DNA from: JAYSYM01 sp964543475
Lineage (GTDB): Bacteria; Bdellovibrionota; Bdellovibrionia; Bdellovibrionales; JAMPXM01
Length of the DNA: 64,000 nucleotides
Direction: 5' to 3'
Assembly (NCBI GenBank): GCA_964543475.1
Contig: CAZIYJ010000014.1
Coordinates: forward strand, 13,189-77,188
This document shows, one piece after another, positions 9,161 through 17,134 of the stretch; position 1 is the stretch's first letter; each line of letters opens with the position of its first letter. Under the pieces are notes generated by a model that worked only from the letters and a program-made list of their open reading frames with translations, searched no databases and was not told the DNA's origin. The position numbers were made by a program, and so were the translations under genes.

Positions 9161-9470
9161 GATGTTCTCCTCGAAGACAATCTCGGTACTAATTCAATGA
9201 TGACAAGTTCTCTTCGGTATTTTAAGGGGTTACTTAACAAATAGGCCGACGAGTCTAGCCCGATTTTCAGGCCAATTCGGAATTCTGAATACCGTACCAG
9301 TATTCAGAATTCTGAATAGCCTTCGGGGTCCTGCGTTCATCATTATTCATCTCCAATACGATTGAACTGGTTGGCTCGTCTGTTTCCCTATGATACTTCA
9401 TATCTCTCGTTGAAACTTTATGAGACTAAATGCGCCGCCGCAAATAATGCGCGCGACCTAAAGAGGGAAT
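9161..9470. other. clpP-pepA divergent intergenic region
   Basis: This 310 bp region separates divergent clpP and pepA and must hold both promoters. No ORF or RNA gene is seen. Its striking content is the palindromic element at 9280-9318. Purine-rich ribosome binding sites lie at each end (GAGGAG for clpP, GAGGGA for pepA). No confident -10/-35 pair was identified by eye. Confidence 0.6.
9280..9318. repeat. Perfect inverted repeat plus direct repeat
   Basis: Arms of 13 bp, GAATTCTGAATAC (9280-9292) and GTATTCAGAATTC (9300-9312), are perfect inverse complements around a 7 bp spacer. The word GAATTCTGAATA also recurs directly at 9307-9318, so the right arm takes part in two symmetries. It lies about 120 bp upstream of the clpP start and 150 bp upstream of pepA. 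It could be an operator for a dimeric repressor, a cruciform or an intergenic palindrome of a repeat family. It does not match the CIRCE element. Confidence 0.75.
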
Positions 9471-11024
9471 ATGAAAATCGAAATTAAGAAATCGTCATTG
9501 GATAACCTTGGGACAGATGCAGTTGTTGTGTTCGCGTCTAAAGCGAAAGCTAACAAAGCAGCCAAGGGCACGAAAAAAAGTTCGACAAAGAGCGCAGTAG
9601 AATCAAAAGCCACGGCTTTGGTCGAGGGCATTGGCAAAGCTATGCAGGCGAAAGTCCAGTCGTCTATTGATCAAGGTCTTATTACCGGAGCAGCAAGCGA
9701 GACTATGTTCTTCCGCGATGCGGGAGTTGCTGGCAGCCAACACTTAGTGGTCGTTGGAGTTGGAAGCGCTGAGAAATTTAATCACGAAGTGTTGCGGCAA
9801 GCGGTTGCCTCTGCACACGGTGTTTTGAAATCAAATAAAGTAAAATCAGTTTCGATCGTACTTGATTCTCTCCCACATAATTCAATCGGCGGTGATGTCA
9901 CTACGCAAGCGGTTGCCGAAGGCATGCTAATGGCTTCTTATTCATTCGATGAATTAAAAGAGAAAAAAGGTTCAGTCGCCGTTGACCGCGCAGTTGTTGT
10001 GACTTCAAACAAGTCAGTCGGTCTTGAGCGCGGACTTGAGCGTGGCTTGATCCTTGGTGAATGCGTGAACTTTGCCCGCTGGTTAGGTGATAACCCAGGC
10101 AACCTTATGACTCCAACTATTTTGGCTAACGAAACCGTTCGCGCAGCTAAAGGAACAAAACTTAAAGTTACCGTTTGGGATAAAGCGAAAATTAAATCTG
10201 AAAAGATGGGATCATTCCTAAGCGTATCTTTCGGATCGTCTCAAGAACCAAAGTTTATTGCGATGGAATATAACGGTGCACCTGGATCAAAAAAGCCAGT
10301 GTGCTTTGTTGGCAAAGGTCTAACGTTCGACTCAGGTGGAATTTCGATTAAGCCGGGCGCGGGAATGGAAGAGATGAAGTACGATATGTGCGGCGGTGCT
10401 GCAGTTATCGGAACGATGCTCGCTCTTGCAAAGATGAAAGCAAAAGTAAATGCGATCGCTTTTGTTCCTGCTACTGAAAATATGCCTGGCCCCGCTGCTA
10501 ACAAGCCCGGTGACATCGTTATTGCTCGTAACGGAAAATCGATCGAAATAAATAATACCGATGCAGAAGGTCGTTTGATTTTGAACGACGCTCTTGTTTG
10601 GGCTTGCGAACAGAAGCCTGCATGGATTTGCGATGCTGCAACACTAACCGGCGCAATGGTTGTTGCTCTCGGCAATATTCATACAGGTGTCTTCACTCGC
10701 AACGATAAATTTGCAGACAAAATTCGCGAAGCTTCTGAAGAGAGTGGTGAGTTAACTTGGAGAATGCCGCTAGTTGATTTCCACGGTCGCGACATGAAAG
10801 GCACGTACGCAGATCTTTCGAATATCAGTTCGGCTAAGGGTGCTGGCTCAGCAACTGCTGCGGCTTTCCTTGAGCAGTTTGTCGACAAAGATATTCCATG
10901 GGCGCACTTTGACGTTGCTGGTACAGCTTGGCACTCAGGCGATCGTTTCTCGTACAACCCTAAGAAGGGCGCAACGGGAGTAATGGTTCGCACGTTTGTC
11001 CAGCTAGCCCTCAACAGCTTCTAA
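9471..11024 (+). CDS. pepA: Leucyl aminopeptidase (M17, PepA)
   Basis: A 517-residue M17 cytosolic aminopeptidase, which removes N-terminal residues from peptides using two metal ions. The C-terminal catalytic domain has the active-site lysine segment GKGLTFDSGG and the M17 signature NTDAEGRL at 362-369. The N-terminal macro-like domain contains a Lys/Ala/Ser-rich insertion (about residues 25-50) that is not typical. The start is ATG 9471 with AGAGGG just upstream. The gene stands alone between two palindromic elements (9280-9318 and 11029-11069). In some bacteria PepA also binds DNA; whether it does here cannot be seen. Confidence 0.96.
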   Translation: MKIEIKKSSLDNLGTDAVVVFASKAKANKAAKGTKKSSTKSAVESKATALVEGIGKAMQAKVQSSIDQGLITGAASETMFFRDAGVAGSQHLVVVGVGSAEKFNHEVLRQAVASAHGVLKSNKVKSVSIVLDSLPHNSIGGDVTTQAVAEGMLMASYSFDELKEKKGSVAVDRAVVVTSNKSVGLERGLERGLILGECVNFARWLGDNPGNLMTPTILANETVRAAKGTKLKVTVWDKAKIKSEKMGSFLSVSFGSSQEPKFIAMEYNGAPGSKKPVCFVGKGLTFDSGGISIKPGAGMEEMKYDMCGGAAVIGTMLALAKMKAKVNAIAFVPATENMPGPAANKPGDIVIARNGKSIEINNTDAEGRLILNDALVWACEQKPAWICDAATLTGAMVVALGNIHTGVFTRNDKFADKIREASEESGELTWRMPLVDFHGRDMKGTYADLSNISSAKGAGSATAAAFLEQFVDKDIPWAHFDVAGTAWHSGDRFSYNPKKGATGVMVRTFVQLALNSF

Positions 11025-11028
11025 AATT

Positions 11029-11069
11029 CCTGGATCCAGGTATACAAGTTAACAGGTATACCTGGATCC
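11029..11069. repeat. Large palindrome downstream of pepA
   Basis: GGATCCAGGTATAC (11032-11045) and GTATACCTGGATCC (11056-11069) form perfect 14 bp inverted arms around a 10 bp spacer that itself contains GTTAAC. The left arm is part of a 12 bp palindrome CCTGGATCCAGG (11029-11040). There is no U-run, so it is not a canonical intrinsic terminator, although it begins five bases after the pepA stop. Confidence 0.75.
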
Positions 11070-11143
11070 CAGTCTTAGACTTGCTTCTAGTTTTTCTAAC
11101 TAAATTTGATCGTCGAGCAAGTCTGCAGATATCCTACTCTCCC

Positions 11144-11365
11144 ATGACAAAATTTTTGGTAGCTGTGCTTCTAGGCGCTTTTGTTTTTTCTTCTCTTGCT
11201 CGCGCTGGCGAAGCACCTAAGAAGACCACTAAGATCGAGCCAATTCGTATTGTGCCCAAGCCAGATCGAAGCATTGCGAGCGAAGACGATGGATTCATTC
11301 CGCTCATGCAACCAAAGGCGCAAAAGCCTCTTAAGAAAAAATCAAAAAAAGTATTGGTTAACTAG
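11144..11365 (+). CDS. Small secreted basic protein
   Basis: Unrecognised 73-residue protein. ATG 11144 is preferred over the upstream frame at 11081 because a clean signal peptide follows (MTKFLVAVLLGAFVFSSLARA, cleavage likely after ARA). The mature peptide of about 52 residues is rich in Lys and Pro (APKKTTKIEPIRIVPKP and a C-terminal KPLKKKSKKV). No clear ribosome binding site precedes it. It converges with the gene ending at 11368. Its role is unknown; a basic periplasmic peptide is all the sequence supports. Confidence 0.5.
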   Translation: MTKFLVAVLLGAFVFSSLARAGEAPKKTTKIEPIRIVPKPDRSIASEDDGFIPLMQPKAQKPLKKKSKKVLVN

Positions 11366-11367
11366 CA

Positions 11368-11967
11368 CTAGCGAAGATCTGTCGCTTTGCCGACCTTCAT
11401 TGAACATTCAATTGTTCCATTTGAGGTCATGCCGTCTGGCACATTCCCCTTGTTCATCTTGATCGTTGAAACTTCTGGATTGATGAAGTTAGAGCGTAAT
11501 GAAAGATCAATTCTTCGACTTTGCAGCTCGCCGAAGTTTGTTAAGTGGTCTGAAGAAACGATGCTCTCAGCTAAAACTTTAACACTGCCGTTTGATTCGC
11601 GACGCTGATAGCGAAATGTTGCGTTCATCAAATCTTCTCCGCGAACTAAATTTGATCCTTTTGGGATCCACGTGAGTTGAATTGTGAACTCGTGACCTCT
11701 TTCGAGAGTGATGACACCGCTGGTAACTGCACGTTTATCTGCTGAAAGGCGATTACCGACTGGCCGAAGTTTAAAACGATTCCCTGTGCTTGAATCGCGT
11801 GTGGCACCAAACTCTTTACTGATGAAACTCGCCGTTGCGCCACAAACTACTTCAGATTTATTTGGGAAAGTCGGATCTTGTTCTTCAGGAGATGGTTCTT
11901 CCTGAGCATTAAGGTTAACTGTAAAAAGTAGGCTAAGTGCAGCAGCGATCACGTTTGTGCGGTTCAT
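11368..11967 (-). CDS. Hypothetical secreted protein
   Basis: Unrecognised 199-residue protein. ATG 11967 has a strong GGAGG eight bases upstream and begins a signal peptide (MNRTNVIAAALSLLFTVNLNAQ), so the longer frame to 12063 is rejected. After cleavage comes an acidic linker (EEPSPEEQDP) and then a beta-rich domain with two cysteines (VVCGATA, IECSMKV) that could form a disulfide. It lies 113 bp downstream of the operon ending at 12081 in the same direction, with its own ribosome binding site, so it may be separately transcribed. Confidence 0.6.
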   Translation of the reverse strand: MNRTNVIAAALSLLFTVNLNAQEEPSPEEQDPTFPNKSEVVCGATASFISKEFGATRDSSTGNRFKLRPVGNRLSADKRAVTSGVITLERGHEFTIQLTWIPKGSNLVRGEDLMNATFRYQRRESNGSVKVLAESIVSSDHLTNFGELQSRRIDLSLRSNFINPEVSTIKMNKGNVPDGMTSNGTIECSMKVGKATDLR

Positions 11968-12080
11968 GCTTTGGTCCTCCACGAGCTGGCAAAACTGACG
12001 CACTGGAGGTGCAACGTCACAACAAAGATCGCCTTGTGCGCGAAACTGCACAAATAGCCTCACTTTGTGAGCCGAATTTA

Positions 12081-12662
12081 TTATTCTACGAGTTTAAAAG
12101 TGATGGGGCGATTTGGGCGAACAGAGATTCCCACTTGAGAATCGCGCGCAAGCTGCACTTCTTCAAGTACCCATTCGCTTGGCATTTCTGAAGGTAAATT
12201 ATTGTAAATAACTTTAACGTCATTGCTCGGAATCCAAACTGGTTCGAGCGTATTTAAATCTTTTGAAGCATGGCAAGGAGCTTCAACTTTCATTGTCGCA
12301 AACTCGCCGCCCTCCATCACACCTTCGGCAACGAAGCTAAGTTGAATTTTGTTATAAAGATCGCACGCGAAGTATTTTTTTCCGTCAGAATCTTGAGTGA
12401 TAAAATGCCCGAAAACAAAACCAGTTCGCTTTGCCTCTTTTATTGGAAAAGCTTCGGCAAGCAAGCGATCGCTTGAAAGTAAATTCCACGCTTTACCTTT
12501 GAGTTCTGAAAAGGCAGTAGATTTCTGAACAAGCGCTGGATTACGAACGCTAATGTAGCGAGAATTCGAAACGAAAAACGTTCCTTGCATTGAATTAAAG
12601 GCGGCAAAACTGCCCGCTCCAATTCCTGCTAACAATACGAAGGTTCCGAGAAAATATCGCAT
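12081..12662 (-). CDS. Membrane-anchored hypothetical protein
   Basis: Unrecognised 193-residue protein. The N-terminus is one hydrophobic segment (YFLGTFVLLAGIGAGSFAAF), either a signal anchor or an uncleaved signal peptide, followed by a periplasmic domain with two cysteines (FACDLYN, EAPCHAS). It starts 6 bp after the gshA stop and is the last gene of the run beginning with the ArsA-like pair at 17087, so co-transcription is likely. No family is recognised. Confidence 0.55.
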   Translation of the reverse strand: MRYFLGTFVLLAGIGAGSFAAFNSMQGTFFVSNSRYISVRNPALVQKSTAFSELKGKAWNLLSSDRLLAEAFPIKEAKRTGFVFGHFITQDSDGKKYFACDLYNKIQLSFVAEGVMEGGEFATMKVEAPCHASKDLNTLEPVWIPSNDVKVIYNNLPSEMPSEWVLEEVQLARDSQVGISVRPNRPITFKLVE

Positions 12663-12668
12663 ACTTAA

Positions 12669-13946
12669 TTATCGGCAGATATCGTCTTCAGTTGAAACAC
12701 CTCGACGATTGTAGCCCTTATACTGGACGTTCATCGACTTCGCTTCTAGACCAATAGCAAGAACGCCGAGTCTTGCGATCCAACCATAAACGTTTTCCAT
12801 TGGGTGACCAGCGACGCTGACCTTCAAATCTGAAACGCAAAGTCTTTTATAAACTGCCCCGGGACTATTTAAGCTCTCGGTCGCATCTTTGTCTTTGTGT
12901 GAGCGTAAAAAACCACCCAAGAGCTGACAACCCACGAGGTAAATGGTCGGCTCTGCTGCGGCTCCATCTGCTCGCACGATGGACGGAATCCCCTCTTGAA
13001 GTATGACTTCTTCAACGTCTCGTCCGCCCTTTGCAGCTTTCATTTTCTTTCGAGATTTGTTGTTGAGCGATCGAATTTGATCGGCCGAATCAACTTTCAT
13101 CACTGCAAGGCCGTAGGTGCCGGCATTATTTTTCATATAGGCAAATGGTTCTTCGTTGATTCCGTACTGTTTATATTTTTCACGAGTGCGAGCAAGAAGT
13201 TGTTCAACTTTTAAAGCGACTTCTTCACGGCTTTTCTCATCGCTCATATCGTAGTGAGTGATGAGCTCAGTTGGGACAGTAAAAAGCCATGGATCGACAT
13301 CTAAAATCTCAGCGAACTCAGTTGCAAGTTGGTTGTAGTATTTGAAGTAAGTGCTTTTCTTTCGCTGATACCAACCAAGCTCACGAGCAGGATTGATCGG
13401 CGTCTCTAAGTTTTCGCCCCACTCAGAGTAAAATTCAGAAAAGTCATTGTTACTCACAACAACATCGGGGCAATAGCCTTTAACGAAAATTTTTCCGTCG
13501 GTCGCAACCGCACCCTGTACCTTAATTTTTTCGCCAGAGGCCCCGGTCATTTCGATTGGCTCTGTGCTCTGCAGGCGCGGAAACGCAACTTCTGCATTAT
13601 ACCCGGCAAGCTTTATCATCTTGGTAAGAGCAATAACGTTATCCCAGTAATACGGGTTATTCGTGTGCTCCTCACTTAAGATCAAAATATTTTTGATATC
13701 TGGTCCGTAATGTTTCGATAAATAGAACTTAACGGGATCGCCTGAATTTTCTCGATCGGTAATGCAAATATTATTGAATCCCGCAGGGAAGATGTTTGCG
13801 TCGACGTTTGAAACTTTAAATCCTGAATCGCGAATGTCATAGCTCGAGTAGAACGGAAGATCGACTTCGAAGCGATGCTCCGTAAACCACTTGTTGATCT
13901 TCTCGAGGTTCGCAACGATTTTTTGGTGAACGATATCTTGGACCAT
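12669..13946 (-). CDS. gshA: Glutamate-cysteine ligase, Acidithiobacillus type
   Basis: A 425-residue protein recognised as the GshA family first described from Acidithiobacillus ferrooxidans (PF08886/TIGR02049), distinct from the E. coli GshA fold. It would make gamma-glutamylcysteine, the first step of glutathione synthesis, in the cytoplasm. Recognisable stretches include ILILSEEHTNNPYYWDN near residue 95 and FAYMKNNAGTYGLAVMKVDS near residue 270. No glutathione synthetase gene is nearby. It lies 9 bp from the preceding lipoprotein gene and 6 bp from the following gene, so it is within an operon headed by two ArsA-like ATPases. Confidence 0.8.
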   Translation of the reverse strand: MVQDIVHQKIVANLEKINKWFTEHRFEVDLPFYSSYDIRDSGFKVSNVDANIFPAGFNNICITDRENSGDPVKFYLSKHYGPDIKNILILSEEHTNNPYYWDNVIALTKMIKLAGYNAEVAFPRLQSTEPIEMTGASGEKIKVQGAVATDGKIFVKGYCPDVVVSNNDFSEFYSEWGENLETPINPARELGWYQRKKSTYFKYYNQLATEFAEILDVDPWLFTVPTELITHYDMSDEKSREEVALKVEQLLARTREKYKQYGINEEPFAYMKNNAGTYGLAVMKVDSADQIRSLNNKSRKKMKAAKGGRDVEEVILQEGIPSIVRADGAAAEPTIYLVGCQLLGGFLRSHKDKDATESLNSPGAVYKRLCVSDLKVSVAGHPMENVYGWIARLGVLAIGLEAKSMNVQYKGYNRRGVSTEDDICR

Positions 13947-13955
13947 TTATTCCTT

Positions 13956-15116
13956 CTAAAGATTCGGATCTGTTTCTGGCTTCGACTCATTATTGATTAA
14001 TGGAGTCATTGCAGGAGGAGGTATCAAAAGCGGCTCTGCTTTTGTTTTACTTTTTGTTGGCAATCTTGGCAAAGTACGCTGATTGAGGATTCGTTTTCGA
14101 GCCGCCGGCGTCAGCTCGCTTCCTACTTTTTGTTGCGCCAACAGCTTCTTGATTTCTCGAAACACTTTTTCTGTTTCGCTGAATAAGGACTGAACATACG
14201 CAGAATTTTGATCAGGCAATCTATGACGATTCAGCTCGTTGAGCAAATCAACCAGCTCAAAAGTCATCTCCCATTGGCGTTGTTGAATTGTTCGTGCCTG
14301 CAAAACATCATCGTCACTTTTTGCAGATGGTGGATTCTGTATGACCGCCCATAAGCCGCTATACATTGCCGAAAGATCTTCCGAGGCCTTTTTTGACCAC
14401 TGCTCGTGATTCAGTTCGGCAGCCTCTAAAAGAAACTGCTGAGTTTTAGCAAGAGGTCGAACTACAACTTCGAAATTTTCCCAGTTGGCTTCGCGAAGAT
14501 TCGTTCGTCCCATGTGATACAGCGTTTTTGCTAGCCACTCGGGTTGTTGGGCTTGGCTGCGCTGGCGGCGATAGCGCATCACCGCTGTTTCAGCTTCCTC
14601 GTAAAGTGCTTGTGCTTTTTCGATATTTCCTACTCTTGAGTAAGCTGCAGCTCGGCGCGATGGCAATTCAGCCGTCGCAACTTCTGGAGTCAAAAGATGC
14701 TTACGCTGATTTACATCTTCGAGCACTGCAACCACCTGAGCATCGTCACCAAGTGCTTCGAGGCAAAATGAAAGTCGGTAAAGAGCGTAGGCCTGAAGTC
14801 TTGGAGCAGATTTTAAAGTGCTCACTATGACTTCGCGATATTTGTCTGAAGCCAATTTGAATTGTCGTTCAAGTTCGAGCGAATAGGCGATGTTGAAGTT
14901 GGCGACTTGGGTGTAGCCGGAGACAGGAGACGTCTGTAAAAAGCTTTCTAGGTCTTGGCGGCCCTCGGCGTACTTTCCCTGTTCAATTTTTTTCAATGCC
15001 TGGTTGTACTGAGGCGACGAAGAGGGTGCCGATACTTGATGTGGCTGATCGAAAATTTTTTTTCCGATCGAACTACATCCCGTCAGAATTGCTAGTGCTA
15101 GAATTAATTTTCTCAT
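13956..15116 (-). CDS. TPR-like lipoprotein
   Basis: A 386-residue lipoprotein. ATG 15116 starts a type II signal peptide (MRKLILALAILTGC) with lipobox ILTGC; a GTG lies one codon upstream. Helical repeats in about residues 35-185 have tetratricopeptide character (QALKKIEQGKYAEGRQDLE, FNIAYSLELERQFKLASDKY, YSRVGNIEKAQALYEEAE). The C-terminal region is helical and basic, ending in a Pro-rich tail. Its 5' end overlaps the preceding ArsA-like gene by 44 bp, and gshA follows after 9 bp. TPR lipoproteins often scaffold envelope complexes; a specific partner is not evident. Confidence 0.65.
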   Translation of the reverse strand: MRKLILALAILTGCSSIGKKIFDQPHQVSAPSSSPQYNQALKKIEQGKYAEGRQDLESFLQTSPVSGYTQVANFNIAYSLELERQFKLASDKYREVIVSTLKSAPRLQAYALYRLSFCLEALGDDAQVVAVLEDVNQRKHLLTPEVATAELPSRRAAAYSRVGNIEKAQALYEEAETAVMRYRRQRSQAQQPEWLAKTLYHMGRTNLREANWENFEVVVRPLAKTQQFLLEAAELNHEQWSKKASEDLSAMYSGLWAVIQNPPSAKSDDDVLQARTIQQRQWEMTFELVDLLNELNRHRLPDQNSAYVQSLFSETEKVFREIKKLLAQQKVGSELTPAARKRILNQRTLPRLPTKSKTKAEPLLIPPPAMTPLINNESKPETDPNL

Positions 15117-16206
15117 CACGTTGCTCTGCTAATCTTTCTGCCAGTCGCTCAAGTCCTTCAATCCCGTGAACGTCCTGATTGTACTCTGGAATTCGAACGA
15201 TCCGCACGCTTTCGCCGACAGTTTTCTCAAATTTTTCATATAGTTCATAACGCTGTGAATGATAACGGCGGAAAGCTTGATAGAACTCGGCGAATTCCCT
15301 CGATGGCGAGGCTGAAGTCGAGGCAGGATTTTTAGAATTTTCGTTGTTTAACCAAAGTGGAAACGCTCGATTGATGATCACGCCAGAGAGCCGATAGCCC
15401 ATATTTTTTAGAATGGATTGAAGATAGTGAGCTTCTGTTAATTTCGCCGCATCAAAACTGGTGACCACGATGAAGGCTGTTTGCTCACTCAATAGCAACT
15501 CTTGGGCGCCCTTGCTGCGATCGCGCAAGACCTTTTGTAAATTGCGAATACTTGCAAAAAAATCAACAAGCTCGTCGATAAATTGACTGCCAGTTAAAAG
15601 CTCAAGAGACTTTAAGACCGTTCGAGTTCCGCGGTTCACTAAGCCCGAAAGCAATCCGCCTTTTTCACCGCCAGCAAACATAAACCATTTTGTTACTGAG
15701 TCTTGGAATAAGTTACTGAGCCGCTCAGGCGCTTTTAAAAAATCAATTGCATGCTTGGTTGGCGGAGTATCGAGAATGATGACATCGTATTTCTTTGATT
15801 CGAAAGCTTCATAAAGTCTCTCGAGCGAAGTGAACTCCTGAGACCCACTTAAAGTTGTTGATAGCTGATTATACAGCCTGTTCTTTAAAAGCCTTTGCGC
15901 CAGCTCTTGATTTGCAGAGTGTCTAACTACAAAAGCATCGAAAGTTTTTTTAGAGTCGATGACTCCGGCCTCGAGCTGACCTTGAGATTTTAAACCTTCA
16001 ACTTTTTTTACTTCATGCTCAGTCAAATCAAGGCCGAGTGCAGTTGCCAGTCGCTTCGCTGGGTCGACTGTCAAAACAAGAGTGCGAAGACCCAGTTGCG
16101 CCGCTCTCACCGCAAGTGCCGCTGACAGAGTGGTTTTGCCGACGCCACCACTCCCCGCACAAACAACTATTTTTGACGTCTTCAAAATTTGGTCGAAAGT
16201 TTTCAT
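15073..16206 (-). CDS. ArsA/GET3-like ATPase
   Basis: A 377-residue ArsA family ATPase. The P-loop AGSGGVGKTTLSA (about residues 17-29) has Ser19 in place of the signature lysine of the deviant Walker A motif. Other family landmarks are VLTVDPAKRLATALG (switch I region) and VIILDTPPTKHAIDFL. Family members bind metalloids or target tail-anchored proteins; no arsenic genes are nearby, so resistance is unlikely. Its start overlaps the stop of the second ArsA-like gene by 4 bp (ATGA), and the two probably form a heteromeric pair. Its own 3' end overlaps the TPR lipoprotein gene by 44 bp. Confidence 0.85.
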   Translation of the reverse strand: MKTFDQILKTSKIVVCAGSGGVGKTTLSAALAVRAAQLGLRTLVLTVDPAKRLATALGLDLTEHEVKKVEGLKSQGQLEAGVIDSKKTFDAFVVRHSANQELAQRLLKNRLYNQLSTTLSGSQEFTSLERLYEAFESKKYDVIILDTPPTKHAIDFLKAPERLSNLFQDSVTKWFMFAGGEKGGLLSGLVNRGTRTVLKSLELLTGSQFIDELVDFFASIRNLQKVLRDRSKGAQELLLSEQTAFIVVTSFDAAKLTEAHYLQSILKNMGYRLSGVIINRAFPLWLNNENSKNPASTSASPSREFAEFYQAFRRYHSQRYELYEKFEKTVGESVRIVRIPEYNQDVHGIEGLERLAERLAEQRDEKINSSTSNSDGM

Positions 16207-17087
16207 AATCGGACTCCCGACAGGGAGACGCCAGCCTGCTCGATAAGACGATCGACCTGAGTATCAAACACCTGCGGCACTTCAATAACTTTAAATTTTT
16301 CTAAACGCTCAAGCATTTCAGTCTGTCGAGCTTGAGTTCCTAAAATAAACTTTGCGAATTCATTTAGGCTCGAATCAGATTTTCCAGCCTCCGCAGTTAC
16401 TTCTTCACTAGAAACCGGACACTTCAAAACCCGATTAGCGACAATCAAAGGTTCGAGACCAAACTCACTCTTTAAATCGCTGACGAGTTCTAGCGATTCC
16501 ACCACCGGAAGCTCTTCGAGTAATGTCACCACCACTACAGAAGTTATTTCTTTATTGCGAAGGACTATATCAATCTCAGCACTGTGATGACCCATCGGTC
16601 CCAGAGGAATCGCCTCTTTCATTCCGCGTGCGGTTTTTAAAAGCGCCAATGCGTGGCCCGATGCAAAGCAGTCGACAACAATGACGTCATAGTTGAGCGG
16701 CGGCCCGACTTTTCGAATGCCACTTGTGATTTTACCGAGCATTGCGATTTCAGGTAGGCCAGGCGCTACGTTCACAAGAGCTCTCATGACACGGTTGTCG
16801 AAGAACAGGTTGTAAAGTTTTTCCATGCGTAAGTAGTGTAGAACGTACTCACGAAGGCTACTTTCTCCACCCCATAGTGCTAGATCAAAACCGTACTTTG
16901 TAGGTGCTGGATGGTGGGTCACGTCAGTCAGGCTAAAGAGGTCTTGATAATAACTGGAGTCCCCGAGCTCGACTAAAAGGGTTTTTCGGCCCGACTTTGC
17001 TCGCTCTGAGGCAATAGCAGCGGCTATGAGCGACTTCCCGACGCCCCCTTTGCCTGTAACAAACACGATTTTTTGCTGACTATTCAT
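16203..17087 (-). CDS. ArsA/GET3-like ATPase (first of pair)
   Basis: A 294-residue ArsA family ATPase with an intact deviant Walker A GKGGVGKS (residues 12-19), retaining the signature Lys13 that its partner lacks. LLVELGDSSYYQDLF replaces the usual DPA motif with ELG, and VIVVDCFASGHALALL fills the switch II position. It is shorter than its partner. The gene opens the operon at 17087, divergent from trigger factor across 47 bp that must contain both promoters. Paired ArsA-like genes of this layout are known in actinobacteria and some deltaproteobacteria; substrate unknown. Confidence 0.8.
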   Translation of the reverse strand: MNSQQKIVFVTGKGGVGKSLIAAAIASERAKSGRKTLLVELGDSSYYQDLFSLTDVTHHPAPTKYGFDLALWGGESSLREYVLHYLRMEKLYNLFFDNRVMRALVNVAPGLPEIAMLGKITSGIRKVGPPLNYDVIVVDCFASGHALALLKTARGMKEAIPLGPMGHHSAEIDIVLRNKEITSVVVVTLLEELPVVESLELVSDLKSEFGLEPLIVANRVLKCPVSSEEVTAEAGKSDSSLNEFAKFILGTQARQTEMLERLEKFKVIEVPQVFDTQVDRLIEQAGVSLSGVRL

Positions 17088-17134
17088 TCGGCCCGCTCTA
17101 TATTCCCTAGGCTTTTAATCCCAAGGAGAAACTC

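Noticed and set aside
9280..9318. CIRCE heat-shock operator upstream of clpP
   Set aside because: The arms are GAATTCTGAATAC rather than TTAGCACTC, so HrcA control cannot be claimed.
10241..10675. 144-codon minus-strand ORF inside pepA
   Set aside because: It mirrors conserved M17 coding sequence and has no supporting motif; it is a shadow frame.
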